A stretch of DNA of 64,000 nucleotides from an uncultured Bryobacteraceae bacterium (GTDB lineage: Bacteria; Acidobacteriota; Terriglobia; Bryobacterales; Bryobacteraceae), in contig CALKXJ010000008.1 in NCBI GenBank assembly GCA_938003835.1, positions 186,001 to 250,000 of the forward strand, read 5' to 3'. The position numbers were made by a program, and so were the translations under genes. Below are positions 38,803 through 47,279 of this stretch, piece after piece. The notes beneath the pieces were generated by a model. That model searched no databases. It was given only the letters and a program-made list of their open reading frames with translations, and was not told the origin of the DNA. Numbering within the stretch: position 1 is the stretch's first letter; each line of letters opens with the position of its first letter.

Positions 38803-41115
38803 ATGCAAGGATTGATTCGAACGGCTTTGTTCGGCCTGATACTTTTTGTTTCGTGTTCGCCAGCGGTGCTTTGGGGACAAGGGGGGCGCATTGAAGGCGA
38901 GGTTCTCCTAAAACGTACGGGCGACCCGTTGCATAATGCCGTGGTTCACTTGGACGAGTTGGGCCGTACGGCGCAGACGAACCATCAAGGCCGCTTCGCG
39001 TTTGACAACGTGCCCCCGGGAGAGTACCGCCTCCACGCCCATGCGGACATAGCCCTGACGGAGGCGGCCGAGACGGTGACCGTTGCTGCCGGCGGCACGG
39101 CCCGAGTCAAGATCGAGTTGGATCTGGCCACCGTTCGGGAGAGGGTGACGGTCACGGCCACGGGGGTCCCACAGAGCGTCTTCGAAAGCTTTCAGGCGGT
39201 GGATGCCCGCAACTCCTTCGATCTGGCCACACAGATCTCCCCCACGATCGGCGAGACGCTCGCCAACCGGCCGGGAAACGGCGTCGCCATGCGCAGTTTC
39301 GGACCGGGCTCGGGCCGTCCGATCATCCGAGGCTTCGACGGCGACCGCGTCCTGATCTTGCAGGATGGCATCCCGACTGGAACGCTTTCCTCCCAATCGG
39401 GCGATCACGCCGAGCTGATCAACACAGCCGGCCTTGACCGTCTGGAGGTGGTGAAGGGCCCGGCCACGTTGCTCTACGGGGGCAGCGGCATGGGAGGCGT
39501 GGTGAACGCCATCACCCGCCACCATGCGTTTCACGAACATCCTCACCGGGGCCTGCGAGGATATCTGTCCGGCACGGGCGGCTCTGCCAACGCTTTCGCC
39601 AACGGCTCGGGCGGCTTCGAATACGGTCTCAAGAACTGGATGGTGTGGGGCGGAGGAGGCGGGCAGCGCAGCGGCGATTACGGGACGCCGATTGGCAGAA
39701 TCCCGAACTCCGACACGCGGCTTTCGACCGGCTACGCGGGCCTAGGGCGCTACGGGAACAGACACTTCTTTAGCCTCAACGCAACTTACGACAGCGGACT
39801 CTACGGTGTGCCGTTCTCCAACCTCTTGCACGGGCACGAGCACGAGCCGGAGCAGCAGGCGCAAGGCAGCCGAGGGAAAGCGGCCGCGCCGGTGCGGGCC
39901 GAGGAACATGATCACGAGCACGAGCTGGCGCGCACGGAACTGGACAGCAACCGGCAGGCGTATCAGTTCAGTTGGGGCGTCCGAAACCCGCTCCAGGCGC
40001 TTGAAAATTTTACATTGCGCCTCAACTACAGCCGTTGGCGTCACGATGAAGTCGAGCTGTTCGACGATGGTCACCGCCAGACCGGCACGCGCTTTGACAA
40101 CCGCCAGTTCGTCTGGCGTGGCACGTTCGAGCAGGCCCGGCGGGGCAGCCTATCCGGACGCTTTGGTTTCTGGGGGATGGTACGCGACTACAGGGCGACG
40201 GGCGAGGAGGCGCTGGCGCCGCCGGTCGATCAGCAGGCCTTTGCCCTGTTCGCTCTGGAGGAGGTGAATCTGGAGCGCGTGAAGTTCCAGTTTGGCGGGC
40301 GCCTCGAGCACAACCGGTACACGCCGGGCGAAGCCGAAGAGCCGTTTCCCAACCGCAGCTTCACCGGCGTGGCGGCTTCGGGGGGCATCCAGGTCGGGCT
40401 GTGGCAGGGAGGGGTCTTCCTGGCCAATTACAACCGCTCCTTCCGCGCCCCGGCGCTCGAGGAGCTCTACAACCGGGGGCCCCATGCCGGCAACCTCGCC
40501 TACGAGATCGGCAATCCGCGCCTGAAGCCCGAAACCGGCAACGGTCTCGACCTTTCGCTTCGCCAACGCAGCCGCCGCGCACAGGGCGAATTCAACCTGT
40601 TCTATTACGACTTCAGCAACTTCGTCTTTCCCTTCGCCACCGGCGAGCGGGAAGAGGGCTTCCAGGTCATCCGGTTTGCCGAAGCCGACAGCCGCTTCTA
40701 CGGCACGGAGCTGAACCTGGGCTTGGGGCTCCACCGCTACCTCTGGCTGCACCTCGGCGCTGACTACGTCAACGCACAGGAGAAGCGAGAAAAGATCTCC
40801 TTGCCGCGGATTCCGCCGCTGCGCGGCCGCGCGGGGCTGGAATGGAACTGGCAGGGCTGGCGGATCGAGCCTGAGCTGATCGTGGCCGCCCGTCAGGACC
40901 GCACCTTCACCGGGGAGACCGAAACGCCAGGCTACGCCGTCTTTCACTTGACGGCGTCATACATCATCACCCGGGGACATTTCGTCCACCAGTTCGCCGT
41001 CAATACGTTCAACCTTGGCGACCGACTCTACCGAAACCACTCGTCTTTCCTCAAGGATCTGGCGCCGGAGATTGGCCGCGGCGTGCGCTTTACGTACCGC
41101 GTGCGTTTCTACTGA
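38803..41115 (+). CDS. TonB-dependent receptor with His-rich loop, probably for zinc or another metal (ZnuD-like)
   Basis: 770 residues, ATG with AAAGGAGAGG upstream. Signal peptide (FGLILFVSCSPAVLWG), then a carboxypeptidase-regulatory beta domain (about 30-105), plug domain with SFGPGSGRPIIRGFDGDRVLILQDGI, in parts, and a 22-strand-type barrel ending in aromatic-Arg-Phe-Tyr. An extracellular loop at about residues 343-374 is rich in His and Glu (HGHEHEPEQ...HDHEHE), as in ZnuD and related metal receptors. It would bring zinc, or possibly nickel, cobalt or copper complexes, over the outer membrane. No Zur box was found. The small CXXC membrane protein upstream fits a metal role. Confidence 0.85.
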   Translation: MQGLIRTALFGLILFVSCSPAVLWGQGGRIEGEVLLKRTGDPLHNAVVHLDELGRTAQTNHQGRFAFDNVPPGEYRLHAHADIALTEAAETVTVAAGGTARVKIELDLATVRERVTVTATGVPQSVFESFQAVDARNSFDLATQISPTIGETLANRPGNGVAMRSFGPGSGRPIIRGFDGDRVLILQDGIPTGTLSSQSGDHAELINTAGLDRLEVVKGPATLLYGGSGMGGVVNAITRHHAFHEHPHRGLRGYLSGTGGSANAFANGSGGFEYGLKNWMVWGGGGGQRSGDYGTPIGRIPNSDTRLSTGYAGLGRYGNRHFFSLNATYDSGLYGVPFSNLLHGHEHEPEQQAQGSRGKAAAPVRAEEHDHEHELARTELDSNRQAYQFSWGVRNPLQALENFTLRLNYSRWRHDEVELFDDGHRQTGTRFDNRQFVWRGTFEQARRGSLSGRFGFWGMVRDYRATGEEALAPPVDQQAFALFALEEVNLERVKFQFGGRLEHNRYTPGEAEEPFPNRSFTGVAASGGIQVGLWQGGVFLANYNRSFRAPALEELYNRGPHAGNLAYEIGNPRLKPETGNGLDLSLRQRSRRAQGEFNLFYYDFSNFVFPFATGEREEGFQVIRFAEADSRFYGTELNLGLGLHRYLWLHLGADYVNAQEKREKISLPRIPPLRGRAGLEWNWQGWRIEPELIVAARQDRTFTGETETPGYAVFHLTASYIITRGHFVHQFAVNTFNLGDRLYRNHSSFLKDLAPEIGRGVRFTYRVRFY

Positions 41116-41122
41116 GGCCGGC

Positions 41123-42430
41123 CTAGGCCGCCATGCGCCCGAAGATGCGCCGGATCGCCTGAAGCGTATCGTCGGCGTCCTGCTCGGTGTGGACGACGGA
41201 GACGTAAAAGCGGCCGTCGGGCAGCAGGTACAGGCCTTCCTCGAGGGCTAACCGGATGAAGGTGGCGAGCCGGGCCCGGTCATCTTCGAGCGTGTCGCGG
41301 TAGTCGACCAGTGCGGCCTTCTTCGTGAAGTGGATCGCGAACGCGGCGCCGAAACCGCACACCGCCAGATCGATCCCCGCCTCTTGCGCGGCCGTGGCGA
41401 TCCCTGACATCAGGGTGCGCCCAATCCGGTTGGCGTGCTCGAGCAGGGCGCCGCCGTCTCGCGTGAGCTCTTCGAGCGCCACCTTCGCACCGGTCAGCGA
41501 TACGGGGTTACCGTTGAAGCTGCCCCCGTAAGCCACTCCTCCGGTATAGAGCAGATCGAGGATGTCCTGGCGGCCGGCGATCACGCTGAGCGGCATGCCT
41601 CCGCCCGCCGCTTTGCCGAATGTCGCCAGGTCGGGCGTCACGCCGAAATGAGCTTGCGCGCCGCCCGGAGCGATGCGAAATCCTGTGATCACCTCGTCGA
41701 AGATCAGGAGCGCCCCGTAGCGCCGGGTGATGTCGCGGGCAGCTTCGAGATAGCCCGGCGCCGGCATCAGGCAGCCGCTGTTGCACAGCACCGGCTCCAT
41801 GATGACGGCAGCGATTTCCTCGCCCCGCTGCTTGAAGGTCTTTTCGAGCAGATCGCTCCGGTTCCACGGCAGCACGATCACGTTATCGACCGAGTTCGGA
41901 ACCTGACCGCGCGATTCGAGTACGGCGTTCGGCGCCTCGAGCGGTCCGACGCGGTCGGCGGGAGGTTTGTAGCTAATGAGCACCGAGTCGAACCAGCCGT
42001 GGTAGTGGCCCTCGAACTTCACGATCCGGTTGCGCCCGGTAAAGGCCCGGGCCAGCCGCCAGGCGCACTGGACGGCCTCGCTGCCGCTCGAGGTGAAAAT
42101 GAGCCGCTCGGCGCACGGCACGGCGGCCTGGAACCGTTCGGCCACCTCGATTTCCAGCCGGTGCTGCGCGCCATAGGCAACCGGTCGTCGCGCCTGCTCG
42201 GCAAGCGCGTCGACCAGCTTCGGGTAGCAGTGGCCCAGGATGGCCGGACCCCAGGCTAGGGCGTAATCGATGTACTCGTTGCCGTCCTCATCGATCAGGT
42301 GCGAGCCGCACCCGTGACGGAAGTACAAAGGCACCGGAGCTTTGGCGCGAAACGGGCTGCTAACGCCGCCGGCCAGCGAGCGCCTCGCCCGCTCCAATAA
42401 CTCCACGGAGGTTCTCCACTTTTCGCTCAC
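41123..42430 (-). CDS. Class III PLP aminotransferase, glutamate-1-semialdehyde aminomutase-like
   Basis: 435 residues, GTG start with AAGGAGAG six bases upstream. LIFTSSGSEAVQCAWRLARAFTGRNRIVKFEGHYHGW, in parts, LLIFDEVITGFR and the Schiff-base lysine K273 in FGKAAGGGMP are present. The closest group is HemL-like aspartate aminotransferase family proteins of secondary metabolism or catabolism; true HemL usually lies elsewhere and has GGGFPVGA-type text. It is 57 bp downstream of the PHP phosphoesterase gene and probably cotranscribed. Amino donor and acceptor are unknown. Confidence 0.87.
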   Translation of the reverse strand: MSEKWRTSVELLERARRSLAGGVSSPFRAKAPVPLYFRHGCGSHLIDEDGNEYIDYALAWGPAILGHCYPKLVDALAEQARRPVAYGAQHRLEIEVAERFQAAVPCAERLIFTSSGSEAVQCAWRLARAFTGRNRIVKFEGHYHGWFDSVLISYKPPADRVGPLEAPNAVLESRGQVPNSVDNVIVLPWNRSDLLEKTFKQRGEEIAAVIMEPVLCNSGCLMPAPGYLEAARDITRRYGALLIFDEVITGFRIAPGGAQAHFGVTPDLATFGKAAGGGMPLSVIAGRQDILDLLYTGGVAYGGSFNGNPVSLTGAKVALEELTRDGGALLEHANRIGRTLMSGIATAAQEAGIDLAVCGFGAAFAIHFTKKAALVDYRDTLEDDRARLATFIRLALEEGLYLLPDGRFYVSVVHTEQDADDTLQAIRRIFGRMAA

Positions 42431-42487
42431 TATCGACTCTCCTTCAGGTCAAAGCCGGGGACGGGCGGCACCGTCCAGCCGCAGAGA

Positions 42488-43501
42488 TCAGTTCGCAAGG
42501 AAGACCGGCTGCGTCCAGGCGATGTCTCCATTCGAGGAGACGACGCGCGCCCGGACGTAGCGCTCGCCGCGGAACCTGTACACCGCGGTGTTATCGACCG
42601 ATTTGGCCAGCGTCTGGCCGCCCGGGCCGATGAAGTAGGTAGTATAACGCTGGGAGCTCTGGGGCTTGATGTCGACCCGCAGCTCGGTCTCGGACGCCTG
42701 CACGTCGGCCAGCTCGACTCCGGTAGAGGCGTAGAAATTGCCGGCCGCGAGGGCCTCCAGGATGTCCTGCGCCGTGAGGGCGGGGGCACGGACCATCACC
42801 CATCCGCGACCGGGGTTGGAGTACTGCCGTCCCCAGTTCTTGAAGTGGTGCGCATCGTCCGTCGCCACCCCATAGATCTTCCGCCCGGCGGTCAGCAACG
42901 CGTCCCACATCTCATCGAGCGACTCGAAGCCCCCGCCGCCGAAATTGTTCACTAGCGGGTGGCCGTTGTAAACCTCGATGAAGCTCAGGTCGCGGATTTC
43001 GAGCAGGTCCTTCGACCGAAAGGCCCAACCGAAGTTCGGGTGATTGAGAGCCGGCAGCCCGCCGGCGCGCCGGATGGCGTCGACATTCCGTTGGACGGTC
43101 TCGGCCAGGGTCGAGCCGCCGGCCGGCTCGACCAGTCCGCGCGGATTATAGGCGTTCAAATGGACGGGCGCCTGCCCGAAGCGGTCGGTGACCTCCTCGC
43201 CCGGGATGAGCAGGAACCGCTCCTTGGCCCCGTAGACCGCATTGAGCCCGTCCACCTCGGTGAAATAGTTGTGATCGCTCAGGATCAGGAAGTGGTAGCG
43301 ATTGGCGCGATACCAGGCGGCCACCTCGGCGGGCGTCGAATCGCCGTCGCTGTTCAGCGTGTGCGTGTGCAGGTTGCCCTTGTACCAGTTCAGTCGCGGG
43401 GCCTGGACGGCGCGGCTCGGGCCGACGGCAGCCAAAGCCCAAATAGCGCCGCCGGCGAGCAACAGGCGAATGGCGTAGGTCACGTTCATCCTTCCCGACA
43501 T
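42488..43501 (-). CDS. Secreted PHP-domain metal-dependent phosphoesterase
   Basis: 337 residues; an alternative start at 43489 removes four residues and begins [11 protein letters not shown]. Signal peptide, then metal-site motifs [46 protein letters not shown] and ATDDAHHF. These are the PHP set that binds two or three metal ions, as in the polymerase/histidinol phosphatase superfamily. The secreted members found in Bacteroidetes and Acidobacteria probably cleave phosphoesters outside the cytoplasm. The C-terminal 80 residues form a beta domain typical of these secreted forms. Confidence 0.85.
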   Translation of the reverse strand: MSGRMNVTYAIRLLLAGGAIWALAAVGPSRAVQAPRLNWYKGNLHTHTLNSDGDSTPAEVAAWYRANRYHFLILSDHNYFTEVDGLNAVYGAKERFLLIPGEEVTDRFGQAPVHLNAYNPRGLVEPAGGSTLAETVQRNVDAIRRAGGLPALNHPNFGWAFRSKDLLEIRDLSFIEVYNGHPLVNNFGGGGFESLDEMWDALLTAGRKIYGVATDDAHHFKNWGRQYSNPGRGWVMVRAPALTAQDILEALAAGNFYASTGVELADVQASETELRVDIKPQSSQRYTTYFIGPGGQTLAKSVDNTAVYRFRGERYVRARVVSSNGDIAWTQPVFLAN

Positions 43502-43560
43502 TATCCCCCATGCAACCGCGGCTGCAATCGAGCATCCAAGGAGGTAGCAAGGAGGGACAT

Positions 43561-44115
43561 GTGCGTCGCCGCAATTTTTCGACCCTGCTGGCCGGCCTGG
43601 CAGGTTTGACTGCCTGCGGCGGAGGTCAGGCGAAGGAGCCGGCCCGATCGCGGAAACCGAAAATGGTCAAGATCGTCGAATTCTCGGCCGATGGCAAACG
43701 TCTGGGGACCGTCGAGGTCGAACGGGTCGTCAAGACGGACGAGGAGTGGAAACAGCAGCTTTCGCCGCTCGCCTATAAGGTGACTCGGAGGAAAGGCACG
43801 GAGATCGCCTGCACGGGCATTTACGACAAGCACTACGAAAAGGGCATCTACCGGTGTGTCTGCTGCGGCACGGCGCTCTTCAGCTCCGAGCACAAGTTCA
43901 ATTCCCGCACCGGCTGGCCGAGCTTCTTTGCCCCGATCGCGCGGGAGAACATCGAGACGGAGGCGGATTTCAGCTTCGGCATGTATCGGGAAGAGGTGCT
44001 CTGCAAGCGCTGCGGCGCCCATCTCGGGCATGTATTCCCGGACGGCCCGCCGCCCACCAACCTTCGCTACTGCATCAACTCAGCCGCGCTGGTTTTCGAG
44101 AAGGCCGCCCCGTAA
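43561..44115 (+). CDS. msrB: Peptide-methionine (R)-S-oxide reductase, exported as a probable Tat lipoprotein
   Basis: 184 residues from the GTG at 43561, with GGAGGG four bases upstream; the frame starts further up at 43510 inside the opposite gene's leader. [18 protein letters not shown] has twin Arg, a hydrophobic run and a lipobox Cys, so the protein is probably anchored outside the inner membrane. The MsrB domain has the zinc cysteines CVCCGTALF and [12 protein letters not shown] and the catalytic Cys in [12 protein letters not shown]. It reduces methionine-R-sulfoxide in envelope proteins and needs a periplasmic thiol source, which is not visible here. Confidence 0.93.
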   Translation: MRRRNFSTLLAGLAGLTACGGGQAKEPARSRKPKMVKIVEFSADGKRLGTVEVERVVKTDEEWKQQLSPLAYKVTRRKGTEIACTGIYDKHYEKGIYRCVCCGTALFSSEHKFNSRTGWPSFFAPIARENIETEADFSFGMYREEVLCKRCGAHLGHVFPDGPPPTNLRYCINSAALVFEKAAP

Positions 44116-44124
44116 GACGCCGCG

Positions 44125-45330
44125 CTACTCGTAGCGCAACGCCTCGGTGGGGTTCAGCCTGGCGGCCCGGTTTGCCGGCAGGAGCCCAAAGATCACGCCT
44201 ACGGCGAACGAGACGCCGAAGGCCATCCACACAGAGAGCCACGAGAAGCTGATTTCGAGGCCCTCCACCAGCCGGCGGGCTGCGATCGGGATCGACACGC
44301 CGAGGAGGATGCCGGCCAGGCCGCCACCCAGACTGATCAGCACCGCCTCGGTCAGGAACTGCTGCTGGATGTCGCGGGCGCGGGCGCCGATCGCCCGGCG
44401 GATACCGATTTCCCGCGTCCGCTCGGTCACCGTCACCAGCATGATGTTCATGATGCCGATGCCGGAGATCACCATGGCGATCGCGGCGATGAGGATGAGC
44501 ACGACGGTCAGGATCAGGGCGATGTTCTTGGCCGCGTTGAGGATCGCCGTCAGATTGCCAACGTAGTAGTTCGCTCCGCGGCGGTGGCGCCCCTCGATGA
44601 TCAGGCGCACCTGCCGCGTCACCTGCTCGACTTCGGCCGCCTCGCGCGCCTGCACGTACATCGGTTCGATCCGCTCGTAAGGCGTGAAATAGAGCATCAC
44701 GGTGACCGGGATGAGAATCGTTTCGCGCGCGAGCTCCGACAGACCGAAGCTCTCCACCTTTTCGCGGAAGGTGCCCACCACGGTGAACTCGAGCCCAAAA
44801 ATCTTGACCTTCTCGCCGATGGCGGCCGACTGCGAGCCGAACATGCGGTTGGCCAGCCGCTCGGTAAGCAGGGCGACCCTCTGGCGCAGGCTGACGTCGC
44901 TTGCCACCAGCGACCGCCCGGCCAGCCGGACTAGGTTGCGCACCCCGGCGTAGTACTCGTCGGTGCCCAGAATAAGCACGTCCCGTGGCTGCCCCGCCAC
45001 CAGGAGGCTGTCATAATTGGCAATGACTCCGGTGGCCGCACGAATCCTCGGGCCGAGCTGGCGCCGCACGGCCTCGACGTCGGCGAGCTTCAAGAAGTCA
45101 GCGTCAACGGTGGCTGCCTCGCGCGTGCCCGTCTCGAAATAGGCAATGATCAGGTTGCTGCCGACGCCGCTGATCTGCTCGAGGATGTAATCGCGGCTGG
45201 TGAGCGAAATCGTGACGACCAGGATGATCGAGGCGTTGCCGATCACCAGCCCGAGGGCGGTGAGGAATGTTCGGATTTTGTTGGCGCGGAGGGCCTCGAT
45301 GCTGAACCGGAGCGCCTCACCGAGCAGCAT
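44125..45330 (-). CDS. MacB-like ABC transporter permease (FtsX family)
   Basis: 401 residues. One N-terminal helix (residues 20-45, RTFLTALGLVIGNASIILVV), a MacB periplasmic core domain, then three C-terminal helices in the FtsX arrangement, the last ending ANRAARLNPTEALRYE, the standard tail. Such permeases pair with an ATPase and a membrane-fusion protein to move peptides, macrolides or lipoproteins. Neither partner is next to it in this window, so it would rely on an ATPase encoded elsewhere. Orientation suggests its own promoter behind rpsT. Confidence 0.9.
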   Translation of the reverse strand: MLLGEALRFSIEALRANKIRTFLTALGLVIGNASIILVVTISLTSRDYILEQISGVGSNLIIAYFETGTREAATVDADFLKLADVEAVRRQLGPRIRAATGVIANYDSLLVAGQPRDVLILGTDEYYAGVRNLVRLAGRSLVASDVSLRQRVALLTERLANRMFGSQSAAIGEKVKIFGLEFTVVGTFREKVESFGLSELARETILIPVTVMLYFTPYERIEPMYVQAREAAEVEQVTRQVRLIIEGRHRRGANYYVGNLTAILNAAKNIALILTVVLILIAAIAMVISGIGIMNIMLVTVTERTREIGIRRAIGARARDIQQQFLTEAVLISLGGGLAGILLGVSIPIAARRLVEGLEISFSWLSVWMAFGVSFAVGVIFGLLPANRAARLNPTEALRYE

Positions 45331-45365
45331 CGGCCCCCGAGCCCCTCAGACGGGCTGTGTGGCCC

Positions 45366-45635
45366 TCAGGCGGCGAGAGCTTTGCGGAACCGCGCGTGCA
45401 ACCGGCTCTTGTAACGGGCGGCCGTGTTGTCTTTGATGATACCCCACTTGGCGGCGCGGTCGATGATCGAGAAGGTCTTGGGCAGCATCCGCTCCGCCGC
45501 CGTCAGGTCGCCCTTGTCCAGCGCTTTGCGCAGGGCCTTGATCTGGCCGCGCAGTCGCGACTTCCGGGCGCGGTTGACAATCGTCCGGCGCTTGATCTGC
45601 CTTGCCCGTTTGAGAGCCGAGTAATGCTCCGCCAT
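45366..45635 (-). CDS. rpsT: 30S ribosomal protein S20
   Basis: 89 residues, all-helical, with [21 protein letters not shown] at the N terminus and [16 protein letters not shown] near the end, the S20 pattern. About a third of the residues are Lys or Arg. It binds 16S rRNA early in 30S assembly. The gene is alone, with AGGAG upstream. Confidence 0.96.
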   Translation of the reverse strand: MAEHYSALKRARQIKRRTIVNRARKSRLRGQIKALRKALDKGDLTAAERMLPKTFSIIDRAAKWGIIKDNTAARYKSRLHARFRKALAA

Positions 45636-45702
45636 CCTGCGAGCTTCGCTCCTAGGTGAAGGAAATGTTAAGCGTTAGGATAGCGTACCGGTGCCCGCTA
45701 CG

Positions 45703-45912
45703 TCAACCGCGGCCCCCGGCGCTCTCCCGGGCGGCTTTGGCCTTCGCCTTCGCCCAGACGACCAGGCGCCGTAAGGGCGGGAAAAACTCGCTCAGGATGA
45801 GCAGGCCGGGGATCAGAAAGACCCAGCCCGGCATGATGGGCAGAATCAGTCCGGCCACGCCGAGCCCTACGAGCAGGAACCCGCCACCCAAGCGTGCCGC
45901 CTTGCCCAGCAT
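45703..45912 (-). CDS. Small PGPGW-type membrane protein
   Basis: 69 residues. One or two close hydrophobic segments contain LPIMPGWVFLIPGLLILSEFFPPLRRL, in the form of the PGPGW family of putative transmembrane proteins. The C-terminal tail is Lys/Ala-rich and probably cytoplasmic. A GGGGAG site precedes the ATG by three bases. Function unknown; related proteins often lie near ribosomal or tRNA genes. Confidence 0.75.
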   Translation of the reverse strand: MLGKAARLGGGFLLVGLGVAGLILPIMPGWVFLIPGLLILSEFFPPLRRLVVWAKAKAKAARESAGGRG

Positions 45913-46007
45913 CAGCTCCCCACTTGCCAGTCTAGCATCCGACCCTCCAGCCGCCCGACTACCAGAAGGTACTATGACGAGTTTTACCGAAAAACGGCTC
46001 TCCGCTG

Positions 46008-46036
46008 TTGACCTTCGCCGCCGCCCACACTACAGT
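46008..46036 (+). promoter_or_regulatory. Promoter of the PilZ gene
   Basis: TTGACC (46008-46013), exactly 17 bases, TACAGT (46031-46036): five and four matches to consensus. Transcription should start near 46043, four bases before the ATG at 46047, so the mRNA is nearly leaderless. Confidence 0.6.
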
Positions 46037-46046
46037 GAAAGTGAGA

Positions 46047-46385
46047 ATGATGGAAAGGCGAGACCAGCGCCGGTTCAGACGCTTCGAGCTCCACCTGCCC
46101 TTCGAGCTGGTTCGTGCCGGCTCGCAACCGCTGAGCGGGCGGGGCGAGACCCGCAACTTGAGCTCCGGCGGCGTGCTCTTCGTCACGGACCACGAGGTGG
46201 AGGTGGGTGATGTCATCGAATACATCATCACCCTGCCGGGCCCCGACGGACACAAGGTCAAGCTGCATTGTGTGGGCAAGGTGATCCGGCTGGAACGCCC
46301 ACGAGGCCCGAACGCAGAAAAGCACTTGCGGGCTATCGCCGCCACCCTCGAACGCTACGAGTTCGTCCGCCCCGAAGAGGCTTGA
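46047..46385 (+). CDS. PilZ domain protein, possible c-di-GMP receptor
   Basis: 112 residues from the first of two adjacent ATGs (46047, 46050). ERRDQRRFRRFELHLPFEL and TRNLSSGGVLFVT give the RxxxR and [D/N]xSxxG motifs that bind cyclic di-GMP in PilZ proteins. No other domain is attached. It would pass the second messenger signal to a partner such as a motility, polysaccharide or secretion system. An open frame from 46008 is not used because that codon is the -35 box. The HpcH gene lies 36 bp downstream. Confidence 0.9.
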   Translation: MMERRDQRRFRRFELHLPFELVRAGSQPLSGRGETRNLSSGGVLFVTDHEVEVGDVIEYIITLPGPDGHKVKLHCVGKVIRLERPRGPNAEKHLRAIAATLERYEFVRPEEA

Positions 46386-46421
46386 TTCGTCTCGACGCCG
46401 TGGCTCAAAATGGGCGGAGCC

Positions 46422-47186
46422 ATGCGTGTCAACCGTGTCAAGAAAGCTCTGGCCGAAGGGCAAGTTCAGCTCGGCTGCGCCTTCGCCCAGTTCCGCTGCC
46501 CTGAGGTGGCGCGGATCCTCGCCGTCGCCGGCTTCCACTGGACCTACCTCGATACCGAGCACGGCAATTTCGGCATCGAGACGGTGCAGGACATCTGCCG
46601 CGCCGCCGTCGAATGGAACCTGTGTCCGGTGGTCCGGGTCGCCGATCTGCAATATGCTCTCATCGCCCGCGCCCTCGACAACGGGGCGATGGGTATCATC
46701 TTTCCCCGCGTTGAGTCGCCGGAACGGCTGGCGGAGGCGGTGAGCTGGACCAAGTTCCCGCCCGTCGGTGTGCGCGGCTTTGGCCTGACGCCCACCCACG
46801 TCGAATACGAGAACGCCACCATCTCCGAGATCGCCGAGCACGTCAACGCCAACACGCTCGTCGTCCTCCAGATCGAGACGGCGCTGGCAATCGAGCGCCG
46901 CGAGGAGCTGCTGGCGGTTCCGGGCATCGATGCGGTGATGATCGGCCCCGTCGACCTGTCGGTTTCGCTCGGCGTCCCCGGCGAGTTCTTTCACCCCAGG
47001 ATGGTCGAGGCGATCGAGAAGGTGCGCGACAGTTCGATCGCCCACGGCGTGGCCCCCGGCATCCAGACGCGCACCGTCGAGCTGGCGAAGTTCTGGAAGG
47101 AGCGGGGCATGCGATTCCTGGGCTGCGGCGCTGAGACGGGGATGCTGCTTCAGGGTGCGCGCGGCATTGTGAGCGCCCTGAGCTGA
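46422..47186 (+). CDS. HpcH/HpaI family aldolase
   Basis: 254 residues from the ATG at 46422; an ATG at 46410 would add four. TIM-barrel class II aldolase of the HpcH/HpaI/GarL type: YLDTEHGNFG with catalytic His, GIIFPRVESPERL with the metal Glu, and AVMIGPVDLSVSLGVPG with the metal Asp. Members split 2-keto-3-deoxy sugar acids or 4-hydroxy-2-oxo acids to pyruvate and an aldehyde. The substrate here is open; the aldolase could serve breakdown of uronates from the glycan enzymes elsewhere in the window. Confidence 0.9.
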   Translation: MRVNRVKKALAEGQVQLGCAFAQFRCPEVARILAVAGFHWTYLDTEHGNFGIETVQDICRAAVEWNLCPVVRVADLQYALIARALDNGAMGIIFPRVESPERLAEAVSWTKFPPVGVRGFGLTPTHVEYENATISEIAEHVNANTLVVLQIETALAIERREELLAVPGIDAVMIGPVDLSVSLGVPGEFFHPRMVEAIEKVRDSSIAHGVAPGIQTRTVELAKFWKERGMRFLGCGAETGMLLQGARGIVSALS

Positions 47187-47279
47187 AGGCGGCGCCGCGC
47201 CGCAAGCCCGGTTGTGCCGCGCCTCTGAAGGCGGCTATGCTGGAAACTTCGCCCGGCGGCGGGCCCGGGTCAAGCGCCG

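Noticed and set aside
41120-41129. Palindrome GGCCTAGGCC between the convergent TonB receptor and aminotransferase genes
   Set aside because: Only 10 bp, no loop and no T-run, so not a terminator; common by chance at this GC content.
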